Of a stretch of 50,250 bases of DNA, positions 24,115 to 32,181 are shown piece after piece. The stretch is from the NCBI GenBank assembly GCA_000648925.1, contig JFHF01000052.1:1-50250 (forward strand), given 5' to 3'. Under the pieces are notes generated by a model that saw only the letters and a program-made list of their open reading frames with translations, had not been told where the DNA came from and did not search any database. How positions within the stretch are numbered: position 1 is the first letter of the stretch; the number at the start of each line of letters is the position of its first letter. This DNA comes from Caballeronia jiangsuensis (GTDB taxonomy: Bacteria > Pseudomonadota > Gammaproteobacteria > Burkholderiales > Burkholderiaceae). A program made the translations under genes and the position numbers.

Positions 24115-25503
24115 ATGCTGAGCAACGACACCGATCCGATCGTCGCAATCGCCACCGCGCCCGGGCGTGGCGGAATCGGCGTCGTGCGTCTGTCGTTCGG
24201 CCGTGCAGCCGAAGCCGCGGCGCAAAAGGCGATGCACGCGTTGTGCGGTCAGGCGCTGGCGCCGCGTCACGCGAGCTATGTACCGTTCATCGACGGTAAC
24301 GGCGAGGCACTCGATCGCGGCATTGCGCTTTATTTCCCCGCGCCGCATTCGTACACGGGCGAGCACGTGCTGGAGTTGCAAGGCCACGGCGGCCCGATCG
24401 TGCTGCAACTGGTGCTGCAACGCGCGATCGAAGCCGGGCGCGACTTCGGCCTGCGACTCGCCGAGCCCGGCGAATTCACGCGGCGCGCATTTCTCAACGA
24501 CAAGCTCGATCTGGCGCAGGCAGAAGCCGTCGCCGATCTGATCGAAGCCAGCACGGAAGCCGCCGCGCGCTCGGCCGGCCGTTCGCTGGATGGCGCGTTC
24601 TCGCGCGAGATTCATGCGCTCGTAGAAGACGTGATCACTTTGCGCATGCTCGTCGAAGCGACGCTGGATTTTCCGGAGGAAGAGATCGACTTCCTGGAAG
24701 CGGCCGATGCTCGCGGCAAACTCGCGCGGATCCGGCTGCGGCTGGATACCGTGCTCGCCGATGCGCGCCAAGGCGCGCTTTTACGCGAAGGTTTGTCGGT
24801 CGTGCTCGCGGGGCAGCCGAACGTGGGCAAGTCGTCGCTGCTCAATGCGCTCGCGGGCGCGGAGCTCGCGATCGTCACGCCGATCGCCGGCACCACGCGC
24901 GACAAGGTCGCGCAGACGATTCAGGTCGAAGGCATCCCACTGCACATTATCGATACGGCCGGTCTGCGCGAAACGCAGGACGAGGTGGAGCGAATCGGCA
25001 TCGAGCGCACGTGGGGAGAAATCGAGCGCGCAGATGTCGTGCTGCATCTGCTGGACGCGCGCGAGGGCACGACGCCGGAGGACCGGGCCATCGCGGCGCG
25101 CTTTCCGGCGGGCGTGCCTGTCGTGCGGGTGATGAACAAGACGGATCTCGCGGGCACGCCGCCCTCGGCCCATGACGGCGAAGGACACGCGCGCGAGGTC
25201 AACTTATCGGCGAAAACCGGCGACGGAATTTCGCTGCTGCGCGATGTGCTGCTGAAAATCGCTGGCTGGCAGGCGGGCGCCGAAAGCGTGTATCTCGCGC
25301 GCGAACGTCACTTGATCGCATTGCGCGAGGCCCGCGAGCACCTCGCACTCGCCGCCGAACATGCCGAACAGCATTCGCAGGTGCTCGATCTGTTCGCGGA
25401 AGAGCTGCGGCTCGCGCAGGACGATCTCAATTCGATTACGGGAGAATTCACGTCCGACGACCTGTTGGGCGTGATCTTCAGCCGCTTCTGCATCGGCAAG
25501 TGA
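24115..25503 (+). CDS. mnmE: tRNA uridine-5-carboxymethylaminomethyl modification GTPase MnmE
   Basis: 462 residues from ATG 24115 (MLSNDTDPIVAIATAPGRGG); the open frame extends upstream without family similarity. It has an N-terminal folate-binding domain, the G domain with GQPNVGKSS, and the C-terminal CIGK motif whose Cys is catalytic. With MnmG it modifies U34 of several tRNAs. The last 16 bases before the final codon are the att core of the downstream element. The current ending AAG TGA is probably supplied by the element, while the displaced chromosomal ending AAA TAA is visible at 46735-46740. The protein sequence is unchanged. Confidence 0.95.
   Translation: MLSNDTDPIVAIATAPGRGGIGVVRLSFGRAAEAAAQKAMHALCGQALAPRHASYVPFIDGNGEALDRGIALYFPAPHSYTGEHVLELQGHGGPIVLQLVLQRAIEAGRDFGLRLAEPGEFTRRAFLNDKLDLAQAEAVADLIEASTEAAARSAGRSLDGAFSREIHALVEDVITLRMLVEATLDFPEEEIDFLEAADARGKLARIRLRLDTVLADARQGALLREGLSVVLAGQPNVGKSSLLNALAGAELAIVTPIAGTTRDKVAQTIQVEGIPLHIIDTAGLRETQDEVERIGIERTWGEIERADVVLHLLDAREGTTPEDRAIAARFPAGVPVVRVMNKTDLAGTPPSAHDGEGHAREVNLSAKTGDGISLLRDVLLKIAGWQAGAESVYLARERHLIALREAREHLALAAEHAEQHSQVLDLFAEELRLAQDDLNSITGEFTSDDLLGVIFSRFCIGK
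25484..25499 (+). other. attL core within the 3' end of mnmE
   Basis: GCTTCTGCATCGGCAA, identical to 46721-46736. It encodes the FCIG part of the MnmE C-terminus, so integration here preserves the essential C-terminal motif. Confidence 0.88.
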
Positions 25504-25617
25504 CCGGTTTCCAAACATCAGCAAAGTTTTGCCACCAAACGGCCTGCTGACGCGGCTCGCACCGAATTCGTTGCTATACTTGGCAAAAGTTTGCAAACCT
25601 CGGAAGACGCGGATTTT

Positions 25618-25664
25618 GGTACACGGCAAGGTACACCACGACGCTCTCCGACGAACCGTGTACC
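25618..25664. repeat. Left integrase arm repeats
   Basis: GGTACACGGCAAGGTACAC (25618-25636) holds two GGTACAC units 12 bp apart, and CCGTGTACC at 25656-25664 is an inverted copy of GGTACACGG. The same 19-mer with two changes lies at the right end (46644-46662). The site is just upstream of the integrase start at 25677, so it may also control int. Confidence 0.75.
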
Positions 25665-25676
25665 AATGGTGCCAAG

Positions 25677-26906
25677 ATGCCTCGATCAGTCGTCCCGCTC
25701 AATGACTCGCAGATCCGCGCATTGAAGCCGCGCGGCGCCCGCTATTCAGTCGCCGATGGCAATGGGTTGGTTCTCGAAGTGCTTACGACCGGAACAAAGG
25801 TCTGGCGCTTCCGGTATTCGCTCCACGGCGCCCGGCAGCCGTTGGTCACGATTGGCGACTATGACAAGGTCACGCTGAAGACGGCGCGTGAGAAAGCGCG
25901 AAAATATGCTGCCATCGTTGCAGACGGGTTATCGCCAGTTTCGACCGCGCGACAGGATCGTGGCGCAGAGAAACACATCGATACGCTGAAGGAATGCGGA
26001 GAGCTGTACCTGGCTGCCGAAATCGCCAATAAGTCAGCTGACTATCAACGCAACACGAGGCGCACGCTCGAAAAAGATGTCTATCCGTCGATCGGCAGCA
26101 AGCGGATAAAAGATGTCACAGCGAGTGATGTGCTCGCTGTCTGCGACCGCATCAAGGGCCGCGGCTCACCCAAGATGGCCTTGCATGCGCGGAACGTTTT
26201 GAAGCGGCTCTACGAATACGCGATCGCGCGCCAGTTGGCGACCCTCAACCCAGCCTCGATGATTCCCGCGCGCTTTGTCGCCACAACCGAAAGCCGTACC
26301 CGCGTGCTCACGCCCGACGAAATCGGGACAATGCTGCGCGCCATCTACGCATCTGACATTCGCAGACCATTGAAGCTGGCCCTGCACCTGTTGGTTTTGA
26401 CCATGGTTCGAAAATCGGAGTTAATTGAGTCGACATGGAGCGAGTTCGATCTCGATAGCGCAATCTGGCGCATCCCGGCGGCACGAATGAAAAAAGACCG
26501 AGAGCACTGGGTCTATCTGCCGCGGCAGGCTGTCGAGATGCTCAGGGAGCTGTCGGAGACGCGCACGAGCCGGAACTTCCCGTTTCCGACCGTGCGCGGC
26601 GTGGATCGGCCGATTGCGAAGAGCACGCTCAACCAAGCGGTCAAGGCACTGGGCATCGATGTCGAGCACTTCGTTTTGCACGACTTCCGGCGGACGGCCT
26701 CGACGCACCTTCACGAGATGGGCCAGTCGTCAGACGCGATCGAAAAGGCGCTCGCGCACACGATCAAAGGCATGAAGGGCGTCTACAACCGTGCCGAGTA
26801 TGCGGAGGAGCGCCGGCGGATTCTGCAACTGTGGGCTGATTTCGTCGACGCTCAGATTGAAGATGGCCGGAAGGTCATTCTTGGCCGATTCAGACAGGCG
26901 TCTTAA
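25677..26906 (+). CDS. int: P4-like tyrosine integrase of the mnmE element
   Basis: 409 residues. The N-terminal arm-binding (DUF4102-type) domain is LNDSQIRALKPRGARYSVAD, followed by a core-binding domain (about 105-195). The catalytic domain has Arg in LTMVRKSELI, HDFRR for His-x-x-Arg, and the final LAHTIKGMKGVYNR with His and the nucleophile Tyr. It recombines the 16-bp att core in mnmE. The gene begins 178 bp from attL and reads into the element, the usual position. Confidence 0.92.
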   Translation: MPRSVVPLNDSQIRALKPRGARYSVADGNGLVLEVLTTGTKVWRFRYSLHGARQPLVTIGDYDKVTLKTAREKARKYAAIVADGLSPVSTARQDRGAEKHIDTLKECGELYLAAEIANKSADYQRNTRRTLEKDVYPSIGSKRIKDVTASDVLAVCDRIKGRGSPKMALHARNVLKRLYEYAIARQLATLNPASMIPARFVATTESRTRVLTPDEIGTMLRAIYASDIRRPLKLALHLLVLTMVRKSELIESTWSEFDLDSAIWRIPAARMKKDREHWVYLPRQAVEMLRELSETRTSRNFPFPTVRGVDRPIAKSTLNQAVKALGIDVEHFVLHDFRRTASTHLHEMGQSSDAIEKALAHTIKGMKGVYNRAEYAEERRRILQLWADFVDAQIEDGRKVILGRFRQAS

Positions 26907-26995
26907 CAGTTTGCCGCGCCTAGCCCGACGGGGCGAAAACAGGGCACCCTTACCCTGCTGGTGCGGCATCCTCATAAGGGTTGCGTGAGGGCGCA

Positions 26996-27559
26996 ATGCA
27001 AAACGATCATTTCAAAGAGCCGAGCGACGAACTGCCATCACATCTTTGCCCGCTGTTCGTAATGGCTGGGTACGTGTATGGCCACGTCGAGGACCAAGAG
27101 AAATTCGCATCGGGCTTCGCTCGACTGACGAATGCTTTGATCGCTGCGGGATCGCGCGGCGACTTCCCGGTTTTCCATCCGGACACGCTTCTACCGTATG
27201 ACCTGCATAACGCCGGCTTTGAAGACGACCAGGCTCCGATCGGCCCAAGCTGGGTGGCAAATATTGACGACGTCCTGCATTGGTTGGCGACCAACAATGT
27301 CGAAGCGGCCTCTCCGTTTCTAAAAAACGTAATCGTTCATTCAGAGATACGCGCCCCCGTACCCGTTGATCGTCGGACTGAGATGCTTGACGCTCTTCAG
27401 CGGAATGGCGGCAACAAAACGAAAACCGCCAAGGAATTTGGAATTAGCCGTCAGCGGCTGACGCAGATCACGTCGCAAAATCCCGATACATCGAGCAAGC
27501 GCAAGGGTCTTGCGCTCGTCCCGCAAGACCCTTTCGGTATCGGGCGCAAGGCCAAGTAG
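26996..27559 (+). CDS. Phage regulator with C-terminal Fis-like helix-turn-helix
   Basis: 187 residues from ATG 26996, with GAGGG about 5 bp upstream. The first 130 residues are not recognised. The segment LQRNGGNKTKTAKEFGISRQ is a Fis/NtrC-type helix-turn-helix and suggests DNA binding. Near the 3' end the coding sequence contains a 12-bp perfect hairpin (27503-27514 with 27522-27533). It follows the integrase on the same strand, in the early control region. Confidence 0.6.
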   Translation: MQNDHFKEPSDELPSHLCPLFVMAGYVYGHVEDQEKFASGFARLTNALIAAGSRGDFPVFHPDTLLPYDLHNAGFEDDQAPIGPSWVANIDDVLHWLATNNVEAASPFLKNVIVHSEIRAPVPVDRRTEMLDALQRNGGNKTKTAKEFGISRQRLTQITSQNPDTSSKRKGLALVPQDPFGIGRKAK

Positions 27560-27647
27560 CGCGTAGACTCTTTCATTTCTCTAGACGTAAGAGGGCCTTG
27601 CGGTCGTTCAATTCACTCCTGCCAACTACGCCAAAGGAGTGCAACGT

Positions 27648-27869
27648 ATGACGACGAGCAAGGAAGTAACTCTTCCGAGAGACGGGCTTTCACGCTGGGA
27701 GCAACTGAAGACTTTCGTTCCACTCAGCCGCGAATCAATTCGTAAAAGGGAATTGGCGGGGACATTTCCTCGCCGGCAGCACCTGACGAAACGGTGCGCT
27801 GTCTGGTCCAATCACGAGATCCATCAGTGGCTCGAAGACCCCGTCAACTATCGGGCGGGGGGCGCATGA
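27648..27869 (+). CDS. AlpA-like DNA-binding protein
   Basis: 73 residues from ATG 27648, preceded by AAAGGAG. The segment FVPLSRESIRKRELAGTFPR followed by WSNHEIHQWL matches small AlpA/excisionase-type winged-helix proteins: a recognition helix, a 'G-x-FP-R' turn and the C-terminal 'W...EI..W'. In phages and satellites such proteins control early genes or excision. Its stop overlaps the next start (ATGA), so the two are coupled. Confidence 0.7.
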   Translation: MTTSKEVTLPRDGLSRWEQLKTFVPLSRESIRKRELAGTFPRRQHLTKRCAVWSNHEIHQWLEDPVNYRAGGA

Positions 27870-28177
27870 CGAACAAAAAAATGGCCGACCCGAAGGCCAG
27901 CCACGAGACTACTACGCTCAAGCACGATCATACCGCTAAGGAATCGCACGGCACACAGTTTCTCGACCTTCGAAAGAGCAAGAGCGAACGGCTCCGTGTG
28001 CATGTTCGTTCATACCGCGGCCGCGTGTTCATTGATCTGCGCGCTTGGTACGTTGGCGAAGACGGCGAGTATCGGCCGTCGGGAAAAGGTGTGACGCTTC
28101 AGCCGGACCAAGTGCCGGAAATCACGCGTGCTCTCTTCCTCGCCGGCCAGTCCTTCGATCCGAAGGAGGTTGGCTAA
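27866..28177 (+). CDS. PC4/p15-like single-stranded DNA-binding protein
   Basis: 103 residues. After a charged N-terminal tail, the region RVHVRSYRGRVFIDLRAWYV and the following GEYRPSGKGVTLQPDQ match the transcriptional coactivator PC4 fold, found as YdbC-like proteins in bacteria and phages. These bind single-stranded DNA as dimers and may help replication or transcription. ATGA overlap with the AlpA-like gene indicates co-translation. Confidence 0.75.
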   Translation: MTNKKMADPKASHETTTLKHDHTAKESHGTQFLDLRKSKSERLRVHVRSYRGRVFIDLRAWYVGEDGEYRPSGKGVTLQPDQVPEITRALFLAGQSFDPKEVG

Positions 28178-28203
28178 TGGGCGACAACGCACAGACAGAG
28201 AAG

Positions 28204-28232
28204 TTGACAGACGCACCCAAAGGGGCTACCTT
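28204..28232 (+). promoter_or_regulatory. Strong sigma-70 promoter for the replication module
   Basis: TTGACA (28204-28209) and TACCTT (28227-28232) are separated by exactly 17 bp, close to consensus. It lies between the PC4-like gene and the helix-turn-helix gene at 28331, so it could drive the replication genes downstream. Confidence 0.6.
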
Positions 28233-28330
28233 AGCGGTCATGGGTCTCGCATCTCGCGCAACCCGATTCTCCGCAAGGACGCCCCTCATGAAGACATTTC
28301 TTCGTGCGCCTTTTCGCGCATCCAAAGCCG

Positions 28331-28603
28331 ATGATTCAGTACGCCCCTCCCTCAGCAGACGACCTGAAGAAATTGAAGGACTCGCTGGGCAAGAGCAGCA
28401 CCGAGATGGCCGAGCTGTTCGGAGTGACGTCCGGATCCCAGTGGCGGAAGTACATGGTCGCAGACTCGCCGAACCGGCGGGACATGGGTTTGCACATGCT
28501 GTTCTTCGCGATGGCTCGATTGGAACTCGACGAGCAGACGATGGAGCGCGTGCTGAAGCGGATGCGCGCTGCGGGCGCGACCGTCGAGCTCGACCAGCCG
28601 TAA
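28331..28603 (+). CDS. XRE-like phage regulator
   Basis: 90 residues from ATG 28331 (MIQYAPPSADDLKKLKDSLG). The stretch SSTEMAELFGVTSGSQWRKY has the form of a helix-turn-helix, with 'MAELFGV' as the first helix. Another frame (ATG 28177 to stop 28788) is open across the whole gene but translates as Arg-rich shadow here. No good ribosome site precedes 28331, so it may depend on coupling from a short upstream reading frame. Confidence 0.65.
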   Translation: MIQYAPPSADDLKKLKDSLGKSSTEMAELFGVTSGSQWRKYMVADSPNRRDMGLHMLFFAMARLELDEQTMERVLKRMRAAGATVELDQP

Positions 28604-28695
28604 GTGCATCGCACAAGCCCCCTCACGCCCTCACTGGGCACGTAAGCCCCGCCATCCTCGAGCACATCGCCCGCGACGCTATCAAGCGTGCCGCG

Positions 28696-28788
28696 ATGGC
28701 GCCCACGCCCGCAGATGCACTCGACATCGCCGGCGAAGCCCTCCTCGCCCTTGCGCGCATCGCGCAGCGGGAGGTGCACCATGTCTGA
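28696..28788 (+). CDS. Possible short phage protein (start uncertain)
   Basis: The frame ending at 28788 has protein-like composition from about 28600: a helical segment SPAILEHIARDAIKRAAMAP and then ADALDIAGEALLALARIAQ. The only ATG in that stretch is at 28696, giving 30 residues. The stop overlaps the next gene start by 8 bases, as in coupled genes. It may be a remnant of a longer gene. Confidence 0.3.
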   Translation: MAPTPADALDIAGEALLALARIAQREVHHV

Positions 28789-29026
28789 ACCTCTCGACCA
28801 CAAGCCCATCCTCGAAGACGCAAAGAACGCGGCAGACACTGCCTTCACGTGCTTCGCCCGTCTGCGCGCCCTCTTCGCTGCCATCCAGCAGCTTGCCACC
28901 GCGGGCTCCGTCATCGGCGATCTCGCCGGCGTCGGCGCGGACATGGCAATTGAATCCGCAAACGAATCGCGGTCAGTCTCCGACGAGCTCAGCCGCCTCA
29001 TCACGAACGCCGAAGGGAACAACTAA
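28781..29026 (+). CDS. Hypothetical phage protein
   Basis: 81 residues from ATG 28781, preceded by GGGAGG. It is largely alpha-helical, with an Ala-rich central segment (FARLRALFAAIQQLATAGSV). No family is recognised. It overlaps the preceding frame by 8 bases and is followed 2 bp later by another small gene, so it belongs to the early operon leading to the replication genes. Confidence 0.55.
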   Translation: MSEPLDHKPILEDAKNAADTAFTCFARLRALFAAIQQLATAGSVIGDLAGVGADMAIESANESRSVSDELSRLITNAEGNN

Positions 29027-29028
29027 AA

Positions 29029-29415
29029 ATGAGCAATCAAGCAAACGCAGCCGGCCTGCTGGCGTTCCTGTGGACGACGTTCGAACCGGGCAAGGCGAGT
29101 GACGAAGAGCTGAAGTTTCTCGCTGGTGCGGCCTGTGAGGCATCGTCGACGGCTCGATCGCTGAGTCACACCGTATCGGGCGTCGGATGCCTGGTCGCGG
29201 AGGATCTGGACAACGGGCAAAAAAGTGGTGCTCTCCAAGGCGAGGGGCTGCCTAGCTTCCTTTTCGGCATCTCCGAGCAACTCGACACTATTGCGCAGAT
29301 GGCCTTCATCGGATCGGAAGCGGCCAGCTACTTGGACATGCGCCAGGGTGCACGCACGAAAGCGGTGGCTCGTCGGGCGCGTACCGGTGAGGACTCCTCA
29401 AAGGAGGGCGCATGA
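29029..29415 (+). CDS. Hypothetical phage protein
   Basis: 128 residues, MSNQANAAGLLAFLWTTFEP at the start. It is probably helical and has no recognised domain. ATG 29029 follows the previous stop by 2 bp. Its stop overlaps an ATG (29412) that opens a 17-codon leader ending inside the start of the replication gene, suggesting translational coupling. Confidence 0.55.
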   Translation: MSNQANAAGLLAFLWTTFEPGKASDEELKFLAGAACEASSTARSLSHTVSGVGCLVAEDLDNGQKSGALQGEGLPSFLFGISEQLDTIAQMAFIGSEAASYLDMRQGARTKAVARRARTGEDSSKEGA

Positions 29416-29457
29416 GACTGGTGACATACGTCGCCGCCGATACCAACGGAGCCAGCC

Positions 29458-30366
29458 ATGCGTGATTACTCAAAGGTCAGCCCGCAATTTTGGATCGGCG
29501 AGACTGGCAAGAGACTTCGCAAGGCGGGTCCGGAAGCTCAGGTCGTGGGCTTATACCTCATGACCTCTCCTCACGCAAACATGCTCGGTCTCTACTACGT
29601 GCCGATTATCTACATCGCGCACGAAACAGGATTGGGCATGGAAGGGGCATCCAAGGGGCTTCAAAGTTGCATCGAAGCGGGCTTTTGCCAGTACGACGAG
29701 GCTTCGGAGATGGTTTGGATCACGGAGATGGCCGCCTACCAGATTGCGTCGTCTCTCGTTGTGACGGATAAACGCTGCGCGGGCGTGCAGAACGAGTATG
29801 CCGCCCTCCCCGAAAACCCTTATCTGGCAAGGTTCTTCGACAAGTATCGGGCCGCTTTCCATATGACAAAGCGTCGCCCTGGAGCGGCCTCAAAACCAAG
29901 CCTCATCGAAGCCCCTTCTAGGCCCCTTGCAAGCCAAGAGCAGGAGCAAGAGCAAGAACAGGAGCAAGAACAAGAGAAATCCTCTCCTGACGGAGAGGAT
30001 GTAATCGGCGGTGCCGATTCCGCTGACGGCCTGCCCAATTGTCCGCACCAAAAGCTGATCGACCTGTACGCGTCGCATCTGCCTACGTTGCCGTTCCCTC
30101 GCATCTGGGAAGGCGACCGTCAGAGGGCCATGCGCACTCGTTGGCGCTGGGTATTGACGGCAAAAAAACGGGACGGAAGTCGATACGCGGCTGACGAGCA
30201 ATCGGCTCTGGATTTCTTCGATCGGTTCTTCGAGCACGTGGCAAAAAGCGACTTCCTGAGCGGCAGAAACGGCAAGTGGATCGGCTGCGACCTCGGCTGG
30301 CTGATGAAGGCGGAGAACTTCGCGAAGGTCGTCCAGGGCAACTACGACAACAAGGAGGCCGCATGA
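29458..30366 (+). CDS. Phage replication protein (O/DnaT-like, helicase loader candidate)
   Basis: 302 residues from ATG 29458 with GGAG upstream. The N-terminal domain (DYSKVSPQFWIGETGKRLRK, then LMTSPHANMLGLYYVP) is typical of winged-helix phage initiators and DnaT-like proteins. A linker of alternating Glu-Gln (about 160-175), encoded by CAGGAG/CAAGAG hexamers, separates it from a C-terminal domain (PFPRIWEGDRQRAMRTRWRW) like primosomal C-terminal regions. The next gene is a DnaB helicase overlapping by 4 bases, which fits origin recognition plus helicase loading. Confidence 0.7.
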   Translation: MRDYSKVSPQFWIGETGKRLRKAGPEAQVVGLYLMTSPHANMLGLYYVPIIYIAHETGLGMEGASKGLQSCIEAGFCQYDEASEMVWITEMAAYQIASSLVVTDKRCAGVQNEYAALPENPYLARFFDKYRAAFHMTKRRPGAASKPSLIEAPSRPLASQEQEQEQEQEQEQEKSSPDGEDVIGGADSADGLPNCPHQKLIDLYASHLPTLPFPRIWEGDRQRAMRTRWRWVLTAKKRDGSRYAADEQSALDFFDRFFEHVAKSDFLSGRNGKWIGCDLGWLMKAENFAKVVQGNYDNKEAA

Positions 30367-31733
30367 GCGGCAACGACATCCAGCGGGCCGTCCCGCACAG
30401 CGTCGAGCATGAGCAGAGCGTGCTCGGAGCCCTGCTGATCGACAACGACGCGATCGATCGTATCGGCGATCTGCGCGCTGAGCACTTCTATCGCGGCGAT
30501 CACCGCGCGATCTTCGTGCAGATCGTGAAGATGATCGAGTCGGGAATCGGCGCCGACGCGATCACCGTCTACGAGCGGCTGAACGCTGAAGGGCGCGCGG
30601 CTGACGTAGGCGGCCTGAAATACCTGAACGACCTCGCTCAATCGACGCCGAGCTCGGCGAACGTCGCGCGGTACGCCGAGATCGTCCGAGACCGCGCGAT
30701 CAAGCGCGGGCTGCTGGCGGCGGCAGCGGAGATTCGAGATTCTGTCGTCGCATCGCCAGACAGCGCCGGCATGTTGATTGATCGCGCGGCGGCGAAGATC
30801 GAAGCGCTTGGCGAGGCGACGATTAAACGCGAGCCGAAGCTTGCCGCGCAAGGACTCGTGGATCACATCAGCGCGCTCGAGCGTCGGTCGACCGGATCCG
30901 ACCGCGTCATCTCGACGGGCTTTGACGACATCGACCGGCAATTGAACGGTGGGCTACGCCCGGGTTGGCTGGTGATCCTCGCGGCGCGCCCGGGTATGGG
31001 CAAGACGGCTCTGGCGCTGAACATCGCGACGCACGTCGCCATCAACCACAGCGCGCTGTTCCTGTCGATGGAAATGCCTGAGTCGGAAATTCATGACCGA
31101 AACATCGCCTCGCTGGGCCGCGTCCCGCTCGATACGGTCATGCAGTCGCCGGAAGACGACAACGAGTTTTGGAACCGCGTCACGGCCGCAACGATGAAGA
31201 TCAAGGATCTCAGCCTCTTCATCGACGACCAGGCGGCGCTCCGCATGCTCGACGTGCGCTCGAAGGCGCGCCTCGTAAAGCGCAAGGCTGGACTCGACAT
31301 TATCGTCGTCGACTATCTTCAACTGATGACCGGCGACGGCGCGAACCGCAATACCGAGATCGAAGGTATCTCGCGGGGCCTAAAGGCGCTGGCGAAGGAG
31401 CTGAACGTCGCGATTGTCGCGCTCGCCCAGCTCAACCGGAAAGTCGAGGAGCGCATCAATCGCCTGCCGGTGCTCTCGGACCTGCGCGACTCGGGGTCGA
31501 TCGAGCAGGATGCCGACGCCGTCATCTTCATTCACCGCGAGGAAGTTGCGAATCCTGACTGTGACGAGCAGTGGCGCGGCTTCGCGCAGATTCGAACGGC
31601 GAAGTTCCGGCACGGCCGAACTGGCGATGTCGGGCTGACATACCGCGGTGAGTATGTGCGATTCGAAAACCATGCCGGCGCGTGGCCAGCGTCGACGGTG
31701 ACCAAACCCTCTCGCGGCCGCGGGATGCCTTGA
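30363..31733 (+). CDS. dnaB: Replicative DNA helicase (DnaB family)
   Basis: 456 residues from ATG 30363, overlapping the previous stop. The N-terminal domain starts VPHSVEHEQSVLGALLIDND. The RecA-type motor has Walker A ARPGMGKT (about 208-215), Walker B in IIVVDYLQLM, and the SDLRDSGSIEQDAD motif. It unwinds DNA at the element's replication fork. A second DnaB-type gene on an element implies autonomous replication after excision. Length and motifs are complete. Confidence 0.92.
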   Translation: MSGNDIQRAVPHSVEHEQSVLGALLIDNDAIDRIGDLRAEHFYRGDHRAIFVQIVKMIESGIGADAITVYERLNAEGRAADVGGLKYLNDLAQSTPSSANVARYAEIVRDRAIKRGLLAAAAEIRDSVVASPDSAGMLIDRAAAKIEALGEATIKREPKLAAQGLVDHISALERRSTGSDRVISTGFDDIDRQLNGGLRPGWLVILAARPGMGKTALALNIATHVAINHSALFLSMEMPESEIHDRNIASLGRVPLDTVMQSPEDDNEFWNRVTAATMKIKDLSLFIDDQAALRMLDVRSKARLVKRKAGLDIIVVDYLQLMTGDGANRNTEIEGISRGLKALAKELNVAIVALAQLNRKVEERINRLPVLSDLRDSGSIEQDADAVIFIHREEVANPDCDEQWRGFAQIRTAKFRHGRTGDVGLTYRGEYVRFENHAGAWPASTVTKPSRGRGMP

Positions 31734-31735
31734 CG

Positions 31736-32146
31736 ATGGATAGGAGCATGACGCAAGACCAAGACGAACAGATCGAGTACCTGCTGCTCGAAAACTACCG
31801 GTGGCAGATTCGCCAGTCGCATGCCGCCACCCTCGCCCACTTCTATCGCCCGGCTGACCGCACCTGCCGCGGCTATGAGACACCTGCCGGAGAGAATGAC
31901 GAAGACGACGGTTATGGCTGGGCCGACGATCGGCAGGCTGAAGAGGTGCAGATGTGCATCGACGCCCTGCCGCTCGAGCAGCGCGCGGCGGTTTCGACCA
32001 CGATGCGCAACAAGGAATGCGGCCGTCAGGTGTGGAGCAGCGTCCGCGCCGGCGATCAGCATGCGAACTACCAAGCGGCGAAGCAGCGGCTGCTTACAAT
32101 GTTCATCAGGAGGCATCTAATCGAGCAACCAGCTTTCGAACAATAA
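31736..32146 (+). CDS. Candidate phage late regulator (Q/RinA-like position)
   Basis: 136 residues from ATG 31736 (ATG 31748 is an alternative). The C-terminal half, IDALPLEQRAAVSTTMRNKE up to LLTMFIRRHL, resembles the sigma-like helical segments of small phage transcription activators or antiterminators. Position directly after the replication genes fits. The family call is weak, and the N-terminal half is acidic and unassigned. Confidence 0.4.
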   Translation: MDRSMTQDQDEQIEYLLLENYRWQIRQSHAATLAHFYRPADRTCRGYETPAGENDEDDGYGWADDRQAEEVQMCIDALPLEQRAAVSTTMRNKECGRQVWSSVRAGDQHANYQAAKQRLLTMFIRRHLIEQPAFEQ

Positions 32147-32181
32147 TGGTCAGTGAAGCGGGATCTTGAGCGAACTGAAGA

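Noticed and set aside
29935..29979. Tandem repeat considered as a CRISPR-like or minisatellite array
   Set aside because: It is a short in-frame hexamer repeat coding Glu-Gln; there are no spacers and no cas genes.
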